A stretch of DNA of 64,000 nt, from the NCBI GenBank assembly GCA_029948255.1, contig JALIZF010001785.1, positions 682,001-746,000 on the forward strand, written 5' to 3'. Positions 1 through 12,152 of this stretch are shown in pieces. The position numbers and the translations under genes are program-made. The notes beneath the pieces were generated by a model. That model saw only the letters and a list, made by a program, of their open reading frames with translations, was not told the origin of the DNA and did not search any database. This DNA comes from Telmatactis stephensoni (Eukaryota > Cnidaria > Anthozoa > Actiniaria > Isophelliidae). Numbering within the stretch: position 1 is the first letter of the stretch; each line of letters begins with the position of its first letter.

Positions 1-432
1 TGGTGAAGATGTTAAAGTAGTTGATTTTGTTTGCCAGTATAATAAACCCAAGAAATGGCGTCACACAGTTTCATTTCTTTGTATTTTCCAATATTGTGTC
101 TTTCTTGTGCTGGGTTGCACAATCCTTTTAAGAAGTCAGCGACGGAAAGTCCAGTTTCTTTCGTTTTCTTTTAACGATTAAACCTTTCAGTGACTCTTTG
201 ATATTGCGTAAAGGGTCCAATCTTATAAGGCTTACCTGAAGTTCCTCTGCGTCTGGCTTATAGCTTTTTCTTTAAGGTGCGAAAATACATGGCGTGCGGA
301 ATGGTTCGATAACGACATTGAGTTTAATCAGGGAATCTGTTGATTGATTGCGTTGCATTCATTAGATTAATTGTTTTCTCTTCAATCAACACAAACAATA
401 CTGGGCCAAAGACAAAATCTTCAATCGAAGAC

Positions 433-1570
433 ATTGTAACATTGTTTTAAACTTGCGCACCTAACGTAACATTGTTTTAGAACTTGTGCACCTAACGTAA
501 CATTGTTTTTGAACTTGCGCACCTAACGTAACATTGTTTTAGAACTTGCGCACCTAACGTAACATTGTTTTAGAACTTGTGCACCTAACGTAACATTGTT
601 TTAAACTTGTGCACCTAACGTAACATTGTTTTAGAACTTGTGCACCTAACGTAACATTGTTTTTGAACTTGCGCACCTAACGTAACATTGTTTTAGAACT
701 TGCGCACCTAACGTAACATTGTTTTAGAACTTGTGCACCTAACGTAACATTGTTTTAAACTTGTGCACCTAACTTAACATTGTTTTAGAACTTGTGCACC
801 TAACGTAACATTGTTTTTGAACTTGCGCACCTAACGTAACATTGTTTTAGAACTTGTGCACCTAACGTAACATTGTTTTTGAACTTGCGCACCTAACGTA
901 ACATTGTTTTTGAACTTGCGCACCTAACGTAACATTGTTTTTGAACTTGTGCACCTAACGTAACATTGTTTTTGAACTTGCGCACCTAACGTAACATTGT
1001 TTTTGAACTTGCGCACCTAACGTAACATTGTTTTTGAACTTGTGCACCTAACGTAACATTGTTTTAGAACTTGCGCACCTAACGTAACATTGTTTTAGAA
1101 CTTGTGCACCTAACGTAACATTGTTTTTGAACTTGTGCACCTAACGTAACATTGTTTTTGAACTTGCGCACCTAACGTAACATTGTTTTTGAACTTGCGC
1201 ACCTAACGTAACATTGTTTTAGAACTTGCGCACCTAACGTAACATTGTTTTAGAACTTGTGCACCTAACGTAACATTGTTTTAGAACTTGTGCACCTAAC
1301 GTAACATTGTTTTTGAACTTGTGCACCTAACGTAACATTGTTTTAGAACTTGCGCACCTAGCGTAACATTGTTTTAGAACTTGTGCACATAACGTAACAT
1401 TGTTTTTGAACTTGCGCACCTAACGTAACATTGTTTTAGAACTTGCGCACCTAACGTAACATTGTTTTTGAACTTGCGCACCTAACGTAACATTGTTTTT
1501 GCACTTGCGCACCTAATGTAACATTGTTTTTGCACTTGCGCACCTACCGTAACATTGTTTTTGAGCTTGC
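433..1570. repeat. 31-bp minisatellite, about 36 copies
   Basis: A 31-bp unit of the form (a/t)gaacttg(c/t)gcacctaacg + taacattgtttt is repeated head to tail. Two positions vary freely between copies (a or t after the T-run, C or T giving tgCgca or tgTgca), and a third variant lacks one base (30 bp). In the first 13 copies the variants recur in a five-unit order, giving a higher-order repeat of about 154 bp. Mutations accumulate toward the right end. Confidence 0.97.
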
Positions 1571-2010
1571 GCATCTAACATAATACTTGCGAACTGAACG
1601 CAGCACTTGCGTGACACTGCATGTTTCGTACTAGCGCACCTACTCTCGGCACTTTCGCACCCTACAGTAGTGCTTCCACACTTAACGTAACATTTACACG
1701 TATCGTAACACTTGCACTCGTAACGTAACACTTGTGCATTTTACGTAACACATGTGCTCTTAACGTAACACTTGTGCATTTTACGTAACACTTGCACTCT
1801 TAACGTAACACTTCTGCATTTTACGTAACACTTGTGCTCTTAACGTAACACTTGCACTCTTAACGTAACACTTCTGCATTTTACGTAACACTTGTGCTCT
1901 TAACGTAACACTTGCATACTTAACGTAACAATTATGCACTTACGTAACTCTGTTTTCGTATAAACGCACTTAACGTAACACTTGCGTATTTATGGTCATA
2001 TTTTGAACTC
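1571..2010. repeat. Degenerate short-unit repeat flanking the minisatellite
   Basis: A run of about 20-bp units built on taacgtaacacttgtgc follows the minisatellite, with an alternation of cactctt and cattttac spacers. It shares the taacgtaaca core with the 31-bp unit and looks like an older or recombined edge of the same array. Confidence 0.85.
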
Positions 2011-2247
2011 ATCATGCATATACCGTCGCGCCAGTTGTGCACTTACGATGTCGGTTTCTTTTAATGTTTTCTTTTAACTACGTACGTTCCGTCACGCTTT
2101 TTAACGTGCGCGCATGACATGACGCTGTTAAGAACATGGCTGAATAAAAACACGCTTTCTTTTACACACCGTCACATACCGTCACGCTTATGAAGGTAAC
2201 TGATAATACGATTGATTTGAATAGCCCACGTAGATTAAGGATTAGTT

Positions 2248-2433
2248 AATAAACGGATTCTATTTTCCGTGCGTCTGTACTCTAATAGATGCACAGATGA
2301 CGTCAAAAGGTGGTGAGAACAAAAAAAGTACGCCACGAGACGAAGTCGAGTGGCATGACTTGTTCTCACCACATTTTGACGCCTTCTGTGCATCTTTTAG
2401 AGAACAGACCCACGAAAAAATGGGCATCTATTT
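2248..2433. mobile_element. Palindromic MITE-like element, family A copy 1
   Basis: Two arms with the core gatgcacagatgacgtcaaa face each other around a short centre containing gccac/gtggc. The arms include a CRE-like TGACGTC. A second copy lies at 31123-31312 inside the calcium-channel gene, where the arms are more complete (about 70 bp). Confidence 0.8.
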
Positions 2434-2852
2434 GTTTTATATAATATTTAGATATAAAAATTTCAACTCGTTAGAACGCGCGTAAGATTCATGAATGACG
2501 TCAACTAATAATCACACACGGTTCTCGAACAATTAAAGCGTGGGTTATATATCAGCAGGAGCCTATGATACTAGTTATTATATAAATTGAATTAATATTA
2601 ATACCGGCTGAACTTAGCATAACGTCACTTAGGGGAGAGGGGATAGGAACTGAAAATTACCCTTCCCTCCTTTCCTCGCTTTCGCCTCACCTTAGAGGGA
2701 CGATTAAATAAATCACATGGCAGAATTGTTTTGTTTGTATTTTACTTATCTTATGACGAGAATAATGCAATATGTCATCGATCCATCAGGAGAAAATGTA
2801 AAAAAAAAAAAAAAATCGAATTTTCAATCCCACGCACGTGTAATTGTGTACA
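2434..2852. other. No gene seen
   Basis: AT-rich intergenic sequence with an A-run near 2800. No exon with convincing splice sites or conserved protein was found. Confidence 0.6.
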
Positions 2853-3139
2853 CGTTTTGCGTCACTTGTTAGTTTTAATCAGTGAATATGAGAAACAAGC
2901 TTGTGAAAACGTCAGTTGGCATGGTTTATTTGGACTTTTTGTTGCGCTATTCGATTCGACCAAGCCAGTATACACATACTACTAAACTGATTTGTTTAAC
3001 TCCGCTATACGGTTTTGCGTCACATCTGAGATGTCGAATTTGTTTTAATCAGTAAATATGAGAAACAAGCTTGTGAAAACGTCAGTTGGCATGGTTTATT
3101 TGGACTTTTTGTTGCGCTATTCAATTCGATCGAACCAGT
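2853..3139. repeat. Direct duplication, about 115 bp, two copies
   Basis: 2853-2967 and 3010-3139 share gttttaatcagt, atatgagaaacaagcttg, and gtcagttggcatggttta in the same order, with a few substitutions toward the end. The copies are separated by about 45 bp. Confidence 0.9.
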
Positions 3140-4900
3140 TATTTACGATTAAACGTCCAAAATGTCGTTTATGGGACTAAAAATAAAATATTAATCAGTT
3201 GAATCCGAGAGTGTTAACTGATACTTTAAACATTCAATTTAAAACATTTAAATGTGAATTTATGAGAAGATATTCTTTATTGAAAATAGCTTTCATATTT
3301 CTTTATATTTCATCAACAATATTATTGGTTCCCTTTTTAAGTAATTATTTGAAATTATTTGAAACAAACTTTAGGGTCGAATTTTGTTTTCATTGTATAA
3401 CCACGCACAAAGCCAGGAAACAATTAATGTTATCAGAAGACAAAACCGTGACATTGTTATTTCCAGCTGATACCTTTGATTAAAATGTGTAATCGTTTTA
3501 GGAAACACAACTTTATAACTTTCCTTTAAGCCTACGCAGGATGTATTCAGTCCATTTGACTTCCTCGTTCCTCTTTTTTTTCATGTAGTTTGGGTTCCCT
3601 TTGTATTTTTGTGGCGGCTGATATGCGGTGCCGCACGAAACCGAGCAAGCGTTCGCAGCATGAATGCTGCAGTGGATGTGGAGAATCTTCTAATAACTGC
3701 AAGAAGACGCTATCCATCATACGCCTACCAGGTATGTATGCTATTGATGTCCTTCTTTATTTGTCTATCTCTTAACTTGGCTGATACGTTCCAGCCTTCG
3801 TTCTCTGGCAACTGTTGCAAAGGTACAAGTGTTTCTTTAAGTTGAAATTCATCTCCAAGGGCGCTTTACCTTGACATTGATGTACAAAACACCATCTCAG
3901 TTGTAGAGCAATTGAACTCTTTTTGTTATGCATCCCAAAGAAACTGACTGGATTTTCAAAGGTATGATGAAATCGTATGTATTTACATTAATCTAAATAT
4001 TTCTGAAGCTTGTCTAAGGTTAGTTCTAGGGTTTTATTACATGGAAAACAAATGAATACTTTTGTTTTAAATGAAGGGGATTACGTATACTATAGTACAA
4101 CGTTTTCATCTGTAGCACTAGATGATCCGATAAGGGATGCATAAAAAACAGATACTATAAGAATATAAATCTCTCGTGAGAGTTCTTAAAAGATTTTGGC
4201 TGTCTATATTCAAGATTACCAGGGATTATCTTAGGGAATAACGATGCTTAAAAGCTTTCAGAACATTCTTGATAAACTGGTCAGGTTTAACTTTCTAGAG
4301 CGTGTTTTTTTCTGGGGTTGTTTCGAGACAGTTTAAAACACGTTTTTTAAGCGTTTCCTTTTTGACAACGAACTTCTAGCAAGGTAAATGACAAATGTAA
4401 TCATTATTACCGGGTAAATTTGCAAGTCGTAGCTTTTTTGTTTCTGTAAAATCCCCCTCCCACCTCCCCCATGTAAAATGTTGTAGTTCCTCACGGCGGG
4501 TACAGGAATCGTCAACCTAACACAGGGTACCCAATCCCAAGTTTTTATCGGCAACACTGTACAGGTCGAGTGCGGATGAGCATCTCCTAAAAAAACTCCA
4601 TTTTACGTACAATACAAAACGTCCAGTCGTGCCCAGTACTTTGGCAATGATTGTATAGCTCCAACATGGTTCGGCAGTTAGTTCATCCACTTTTCTATTT
4701 TTACTCCTAAAAAGGAAAGACAAGGAGACGTTTGAGCCCTGCTATGTCGAACCGATTCATTTTTTCCCGTAAGTGTTCAAGATAGCGGGGTTACAGATAA
4801 TCGATCGTAACTATCTCGAAATGATCCATAGGAAAAGTAGGGCTTATATTTGGGAAATGTGCTCTCTACTTTTAGCACAGGAAATCCAAAGCACTGTATA
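3140..4900. other. Intergenic, one weak exon candidate
   Basis: Mostly AT-rich sequence. The only exon-like item is 3589-3731 (+): a T-rich tract ending in catgtag, an open frame of about 46 codons, then a CAG/gtatgt donor. The frame matches no family I recognise and no neighbouring exon was found, so it is not called as a gene. Confidence 0.4.
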
Positions 4901-5316
4901 AAACACGTTCCCAAATATTCGCAACGAGGGAAATTTACTTTATCGGTAAGTAAGGAGGAAAAAATTACAGTTGGAAATGTTAATAGTGCATGCGAATTCT
5001 AATGAAAGATGGTAGGATATAGTGTATGAATGATTGGAAATCTTTAACACGTACCCAAATATTGAGGGAAATCTAGTTTATCACTAAGGAAGAGGAAAAA
5101 TACAGTGCAAAGATTGATGGTGCAAATTTTAATGAAAGATGGCAGGATATAGTCTATAAGGAATGATTGCAATCTGTAACACGTTCCCCAGTGTTAACAA
5201 ACTGAGGGAAATCTAGTTTATCAGTGAGTAAGAGGAAAAAATACACTGGAAAGATTGATAGTGCGACTTCTAATGAACGATAATAGGATATAGTCTATGA
5301 ATGATTGGAAGTCTGT
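4901..5316. repeat. Tandem repeat, three units of about 130-145 bp
   Basis: Each unit runs aacacgt(t/a)ccc ... gagggaaatctagtttatc ... gaggaaaaa(a)tacag ... taatgaaagatggtagg ... atatagtctatgaatgattg. Units begin near 4901, 5047 and 5178 and differ by substitutions and small gaps. Confidence 0.9.
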
Positions 5317-5375
5317 ATAAAAATAGAGTACTTGCATTGCTTAGGTTTCAGGCCTTAGCCGTTCGTTGGAGTAAC

Positions 5376-5466
5376 AATACAATACAATACGATACGATAC
5401 GATGCGATGCGATGCGATGCGATGCGATGCGATGCGATGCAATGCAATGCAATGCAATACAATACA
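5376..5466. repeat. Pentanucleotide microsatellite with symmetric unit gradient
   Basis: The unit changes stepwise from aatac to gatac to gatgc (about eight copies) and then back through aatgc to aatac. The order is nearly symmetric about the centre. Confidence 0.95.
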
Positions 5467-5481
5467 AAAGTCTTCCTTTAA

Positions 5482-5768
5482 GGAATATAAAACGCGCGCG
5501 CATGTCTCTGTACTGTGATATAACACAATGGAAGATGTAGAGCAAGAGAAAAGCAAGCTTAGGAACACGAGGCGTAGCCGAGTGTTTCTCTTGCTTTTCG
5601 AGTGCTCTACATCTTCCAGAGTGTTTATATCACAGTACAGAGACATAAGCAATCGTTTTAATTTATATTGCTTTTATGAAATATTTTCGACGTTTTTTGA
5701 GCGAGCCATGTCTCTGTCATCTGATATAAACATGGTAGCCAGCCAATCAGCGCGCGCGTTATATCTCA
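5482..5768. mobile_element. Nested fold-back element
   Basis: An inner hairpin (5502-5646) has arms atgtctctgtactgtgatat, ggaagatgtagagca and agaaaagcaag mirrored after a short loop. The outer ends are cgcgcgcg-rich and also inverted (aatataaaacgcgcgcg and cgcgcgcgttatatct). Probably a nonautonomous DNA transposon; no transposase is present. Confidence 0.8.
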
Positions 5769-8500
5769 AATATTTTATAATGTACCATAATCACGAGAGA
5801 ATGTGAAAGAATCCAGTTTCTCAGTAAAAACGACCAATGTTCGAAACGTTAGTAACGTAAGTTCTCTCCTTCTATACAGTTACAGATTTCCATTCATTCT
5901 TTATTGCATCTTTATACAACGACGCAGACCAAACTAGTTTCAGACTCGCTAGTTTCCGTTCGGATATAGTCTATGGCACCCAAAAATCAAGGGAACTTTT
6001 AAAAATCTAATTCTGCTCCAAAACAAAGCTATTTACATAAAATGAAGCCCTTGGTTGTCAAGGAGACAGACTATGAATATCTTCTCTTAACTGACAGACA
6101 GGCTGATAAATGGGGTTTTAAAAAGGCTACAGATGACACTATATTAGTTTCAAATAAATCATATTAGTTATTTTTATCTATTATATTGGTCAACGTGATA
6201 TTGAGATTTCTCCCACATGATGCGAGATCTTTCATTGCAGCGGTACGTGAGCTGTACAGGCGTAGTAAACGCCTACCAGGTACCGGCAGGGACACACCTT
6301 GTAAACATTAGAGAATTAAAAGTCTCATCTGTGAAAATCGAAAATCGAAAAGGTTTCGGTATCTTCCCAGCATGCTCTGCGCGTAATTTAATCAAAATAG
6401 TCATACAATAGTAGTGAAAGGTCGGAAATTAAGCCAAGAAAAAACCCCGGCGAAAAATATGGTAAGTTATTGTACTATTTTTTAAAATATAATATATAAT
6501 TTCAAATTTAAAGCGTTCTGAGTTGGATATTCTGTTGGCGAACTTCTAGGACCTCACGATCGAATGGATAAGACTGTAAGTTTAAGTTTATCTATTAAAA
6601 GATATAATCCTGCTTTTGAATGAGTCTGCGGTTCAAGCTCATCCAAATGAATAGCTTCCTCACTCTGCAACCAATTGGCCATGAAACCGTCACGAAATAT
6701 AATTGAATCAAACTACCGATAATTTAAAAATGATTTTCTGGGATGAAACACGTTTGACAGTGTAGAGACACTTCTTGATAGGTGGTAATTTTTTGTTGTT
6801 CGTTTCTGTAGAAGTTTTAGGATGTATGATAATTGAAATGTCTTGTATAAGTATATTTAGATGTATGTTTAGTCAATAGCGTTATCTTCGAATCTGTTTA
6901 TTATAAGTTTATCTGTTTATTAATCGGCTTTTCCTAATTTCAGTTGTTTTTGTTTATGCATTTGTTCATTTCATGTGCTTTGCATATTCTTTCGAATGCT
7001 TCTTAGACAAATTTTTTTCTCTAATCATTAATTCTTGATTCACTAGTTCACATTTTGTCATTTTTCTTAATTTTGGTTCATCTTGTCATACCTTAGTTTA
7101 AAGTCCTTCACATTTCTTATTTTATTTGCTGAATTGCTACGCTGTCTCCGTTCAATAATTTATTCTTATTACAGCAGCTTTTCAGAACTGGCAGATAACA
7201 ATTTTGTCCATGTATTTATGAGCTCCTTGATATATTGTCATTCCATTGATTTCATTTATGTATATATTTTTCGTCGCTCAATATAAATTCCAATTCACCT
7301 CTTTTAGATCGAAAACTACATCAAGAAACTACCTTTACAAAAGTATCCCCTGCCCATTGATAACAAATCTAGCAATAACTGTGGATTCGATCATCGAAAT
7401 CATCGTCTTTCAAGTTAAACTTGACATATGTCCACATAGCGAAAATCTCAGTCAATCCCTGTACAACTCGAAATTTCTATCAGAAAAACCTGATTACAAC
7501 ATCAAGAGCCGATCGACGTAAAAGGAAGCAGCTAGTCCATTGTTCATTTGACAACGTTCCACCTGTATTATAATTTATTCCCCGATAATATCGAATTGAG
7601 TAACAATCTTACTCAAATCAACGCAACACATCAGTAAAATCCTCGTATGCAGAGCTTGCTGCGGAGATATATTTTACTCCAAGATGAATCGTGGAGCCTT
7701 TAACGTTCAACACAATAGCAACGTTTCGTCGTAGGCTGTGAATCAGCCGAGTGAATGTGGTTAATTCGTGAACGATTGGGAAGTGATTTTTTTTTATCTT
7801 AGAACATTTAATATCTTCACTGATTTTCTTCCCATTTCTGTGTTTTGGGCTTTAAACAGTGAATATTGATCAAACGGGTAAGTCAAAATCTTTTCGTCTT
7901 TTTTAGATATCTTCTTTATTATTTCAATGTTTTTTTTACTTATCTCTTATTTTGTGTAACCATAGCATTTGGTAATCTTTCTGACAAAGACAGACACAAG
8001 CTTTTTTGCGTGGGGCGCAATTTTTTGTTTCTAAATCAGTGAAAATTTCCGATGGCGCTCGAAATCAACCTTGCGCTGCTAAAATGTCCTAATTCTCGAA
8101 ATTCAATTACTGTAATTTTCTTTTTCGTCGATGTTATTCCTTCAGGCCAAAATACTGCACTTTGATTTTGAAAACACAGAGAATATTCCAAATAACGAAT
8201 TATCGGCATATTTGTTGAATTTGAATTGTCAAATTCAATTTGTCAGCTCTAAATTGAAATTATTCACTGTCCGGTATTTGAAACAATCGTTCGTTTCCTT
8301 ATAATTTTTATATTGTTCAATTTTTAATTCTATTCTTGTCTTTTGTTATTCTGTGAACGGAATTACCTTTCAAGGCACTCTTATTTGTTGTTGTTCTTTT
8401 TTATTCTTTTATCGTTCTTTTTAGTCTTGTTGTTCTCAGTTCTTTCGTTCTGGTTTATACTTTGCGCGGATTTGTCCCATAGTTCCTGCATATTTTTAGG
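5769..8500. other. Intergenic, AT-rich, nothing called
   Basis: No conserved protein, tRNA or clear repeat was recognised here. Short open frames exist in all frames but none has both conservation and splice context. Confidence 0.5.
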
Positions 8501-8502
8501 GT

Positions 8503-8700
8503 GGCATGGTTGGCCGAGTGGTGAGAGCACCGGCCTTTCCCCGGTGTTCCGGGTTCGAGTCCCGGCTCGGGCAGTCGGTTCATATGTGAATTAAGTTTGT
8601 TTGATGTGTTGTCTCTACCATGCCACGAGGGTTTTTTCTCCGGTTTTTCCTCCCTCAGCAAAAATCAACATGTGAGTTGAGCGAACTTGAGCTTTATTTT
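8503..8700 (+). mobile_element. tRNA-headed SINE (family 1)
   Basis: A pol III type 2 promoter is visible: A box tggccgagtgg (8511-8521) and B box ggttcgagtcc (8552-8562). The head is tRNA-like but lacks a matching acceptor stem and continues into non-tRNA sequence (cctccctcagcaaaaatcaa). A fragment of a similar tail is at about 15672 (aaaaaatcaacatgcgagtt). Confidence 0.75.
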
Positions 8701-9711
8701 TACATTGATTTTTTCCCAAGCATTCGTTCCTATTTTATCGCTCGTTTATTGCCAGCTCTTCATTCTATTACCAACCTATTTGTTTTACTATTTTTGCTCT
8801 CATTTCGTCACAAGCTACACCTTTGCCGAATTACACTTCAAAACGAGGTTAGTCTTGACGCTTTAATAGGCAGATTTAGCTCACGTGACGCAACGTGACG
8901 TGACGTGACATGACGTGACGTGAAATGACAAATATCCCATTTGTTCATTACGCAACAACGTCGGGACACCACATTTAATTTAGGATGCCATTTTACTTGT
9001 TTTCGCGTCCTCTTAACGGCGGTCTCTTGATTCTAGACTCTTCTGCCGTCATCTGGCTAGATATTTCACTAGTTGCCATAACAACATAACAACAAAATAC
9101 CCTTCATGTCTACCCTGAAAATGGTTTATGAAAACCGAAAACGTTTGGTAACTTGTATCGTGTTATCGTTATGCCCTTAAAAACAAATGACAACAGAGTA
9201 TGTTTTCTTGGTTTTTAATGCTCTCGAGAGCCACTTTGTATTATGACAGCCTTAGAAGGTCAAGGTCGATCCGGGTTTTTCCCAAGAAATCCCTGCCTAA
9301 ATTATTTATTTGCATCCATGAATATTCACAATTGTACAGTTATAATATATATCTAAACAGTGTTTAGAATCCAAAAGAGGGGAACGAGCAATCTGAGTAG
9401 ATAGCTAACAAGGACTTGAAAATACTCACATTTTGATAGATCACGAGTCTGTTTTGAGTACACTACAAACAAAACCAGCATTCATTTTGGCTTGACGCTT
9501 GTCACTCTGAACCGCGACAACGCTTTTTGAAATAAGTGTATATTGGAACGCGGACCGATTATACTGGATACGGCACCCTTGTAAGACCAACAAATTTTCT
9601 GTTTACACGATGATAATGGGTGCCGTGCCAAAAATGATGGGCCCGCGTGTCGGCCAGAATTAGGGGTGTCGTCAAGAGAAGTTACTCCTGAAGTAAAATT
9701 CTGGAACCGGT
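8701..9711. other. Intergenic, short TGACG array
   Basis: 8884-8926 holds consecutive tgacg-type pentamers (cgtgacgtgacgtgacatga). The rest is AT-rich with no gene seen. Confidence 0.6.
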
Positions 9712-9825
9712 TCAGTACGAAGGGTGAATAGCGCTATCCAGCGGATAAAATCTATACAAAATCTATACAGTGGATAACTCTTATCCGGTGGATAACTTTA
9801 TCCAACCTTCGTACAACCGGGCCCT
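9712..9825. mobile_element. Short fold-back element
   Basis: Ends gtacgaagggtgaatagc and atccaaccttcgtac are inverted, and the interior repeats atccagcggataa / atccggtggataac. No coding capacity. Confidence 0.65.
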
Positions 9826-11940
9826 AAACAACAACTACAACCATGTCATAGGAAAAACAACAAAAACTATGCAGTAGCCAATCAGAACCTAGACAATTTC
9901 TTTCAAAATAAACCGCACGGTCTTCTTTGTTAATGTTTACTTACTTCTGATTGGTCAATCGTATACAAAAAATTGACCAATTAGGGATAAGATTACTTTA
10001 ACTCCAGGAAGAATTCTGACAAATGTGTCTCAAGGAAACCGATCCAACCAATCACATCCGTCTTCGTTTGACGCAGCTTTTCAGTGATATTACGCATCTA
10101 ATTGTCATGTTGTCCTAAGGCAACATTCTGTCTAACAATAAGCAATAAATATCACGTATTTGTGCCTTTATCGCCATATTTCCTCCAATTCTTCATCATC
10201 GAGACATGGATGTGTACTACAGAACTCCCGCTCCCTGAACTAGCTCCTTCTATGACGTCATAAGGGGTGATTTGCATAATGCATCACAGTGATTATCTTG
10301 TTTTCTTACAGACTATTTACACCAAACAGTGTCCTTTTGTTGAAAATGTGTTTTTTATCGACCTCTCTTGAACTAATTTCTCAAATGACGTTTGTTTGAT
10401 TGTATAGTGGAAGAAAAGAAGGACGAATTGAATCGTCATTCTGATGGTATTTCCAGGATTTTTTTCAGATGTGCTAATTTTTTATCATATACAGAACGAA
10501 AATGAATTTAAAAATGCAGCCATGTATTCTCAGAAACCTAAAGCAAATATATTAAACAAGAAATATTGACTAAGTGAGGTGTTTTGAATGAAGTTTTATT
10601 TCAGTCAATTTTAGAATATATGAAATAAAAAAAGGCGGAATATTTAGGACCACTCTCTACTGAACACCAACTAAAACTTAATAATTTATCAAAAAGTTTG
10701 ATCAGACATGCAAAATACATGAAAAATGGTAAATTTCTAATTAATAATTTAAAAAAAGTTCACAATTTTACATGTGTTTTTTGATCAAAGTATTCATGAC
10801 TAATCTACAGCTTAATTAAATAAAAATCAACCGTGAATAATACGCTAAATTTGGAAAACATTTGAAATAATTGAAAATGAAAGATGGACTGAATTTCAGC
10901 CAGTTCAAACAAAACTAGTTTATCAAGACAAAATACAGAACTGATCAAAAAATAATTAATATCAAGAATGTGAAAGAGACGTTTTTCGTTCATTTTCCAT
11001 AATCAATTTTTTTAATGTCATTATAGCAAGCAAGGTAAATATATGTCTACACTCTTTTAAAAAGAGCCTTTTATAAGAACATTGAGGCTGAAATGCCCCA
11101 AAATCAAGAACATTGTTAAATACATCCTGAGGCTGAACGAGAATGGAATTAAGAAACTTTATCTTGAATATCGAGATACAGTACTAGAATTGAAACATTC
11201 GTCACTAAACTGCGAACTAATGCCGCGTTCGTGTAAGTGCTTTATCAGTTGCTTTGTACGGACTAAGACTCTGAACCCGTAAATGAGAAACCCTACATGT
11301 ATTTTTACTGCAAAAATAAGAACATTTTAAGAACCTTTCAGGCTAAAATCCTGAAAAATTTAAGGAAATTCAGGCTCGGCCCCGAAATAGATGTTCTTAT
11401 AAGAAGAGTATATCTTATATATTCTTTTGTACATTTACAATTATATCAACCGTACCGTGGCCGTGCTGGCAGCTGGAGATGTAGACCATACAATGACCTA
11501 CTCGGTGCAAATTGCTTCCTAGATATCCCATTATTTTCTATATGCAAATTTCAATAAGTTAGCGAACTCATAGAGGGTTTTAAGTACGAACAAGTAAATA
11601 AAACTGACACTTTTTGTTGTTGTTTTTGTGAGCATCTTTTTTTGTCTACATCAGTGGTGAGTTTTTGGAGTAAATTAAGTGCATGAATTTCTAAAAGCCA
11701 ATTAACTCGTTCCTGAAGATTTTTTTAAAATTATCATTTCAGCTGTCATCAGTTTTGCTGTGTAAGACTTTGTCATCGAACTGGTTTCAAAATTATGAGT
11801 CCAAGAACAGCTTGAAGATGTTTTAAATTTCTATGAAAGAAAGTACATCTTCTATTCCATCAAATGTCTGATTTCTGACGAGCCAGCCAGATCATCAAGT
11901 GATTAATTTCTCGCGGTTGCCATAGATACCTCTGACGTCG
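9826..11940. other. Intergenic upstream of the calcium-channel gene
   Basis: Very AT-rich. Around 11041-11410 the motif ataagaacat occurs at several places and inverted at the right end (atgttcttat), suggesting a decayed DNA element. No exon could be supported. Confidence 0.45.
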
Positions 11941-11941
11941 A
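11934..11941 (+). promoter_or_regulatory. CRE-like site upstream of the Cav3 start
   Basis: TGACGTCG lies about 55 bp upstream of the first in-frame ATG. It is a one-mismatch match to the CREB/ATF palindrome. Position relative to the transcription start is unknown, so this is only a candidate. Confidence 0.3.
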
Positions 11942-11975
11942 GCGGTGCCGTGTGCGTTTGTAGATTTGTAACGAA

Positions 11976-12005
11976 ATGAGAGAAGAACAAGAAGATGGAG
12001 ACTGA
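11976..12005 (+). promoter_or_regulatory. uORF overlapping the Cav3 start codon
   Basis: ATG at 11976 opens a nine-codon frame ending in TGA at 12003-12005. It is in a different frame from the channel start at 11995 and contains that start. The main ATG has the stronger context (A at -3, G at +4), so leaky scanning could favour it. Confidence 0.55.
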
Positions 12006-12152
12006 CCATACGGAAGCTCCTACAAACGATAACTCAACCGATACTCATGAAGTAAGACAACAGGACGAATTGGACGTGGAGGAAACTTCCTGTCTAGTTC
12101 TTGGAGTCAATACTCTACCTCGCCGATGGCTGATTCGCTTGTGCAAGAATGA
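11995..12152 (+). CDS. Cav3: Cav3 exon 1: N-terminus
   Basis: Encodes [12 protein letters not shown] through [13 protein letters not shown], the cytoplasmic N-terminus. The exon ends AATGA and is followed by ATATCCTTTT, a perfect U12 AT-AC donor. Joined to exon 2 it restores KNEWFERVSM, the family's pre-IS1 motif. Confidence 0.85.

Noticed and set aside
433..2000. CRISPR-like regular repeats
   Set aside because: The units are contiguous with no spacers and the window is eukaryotic; it is a minisatellite.
3589..3731. Possible 46-codon exon with good splice sites
   Set aside because: No recognisable protein and no partner exons; left as a comment only.
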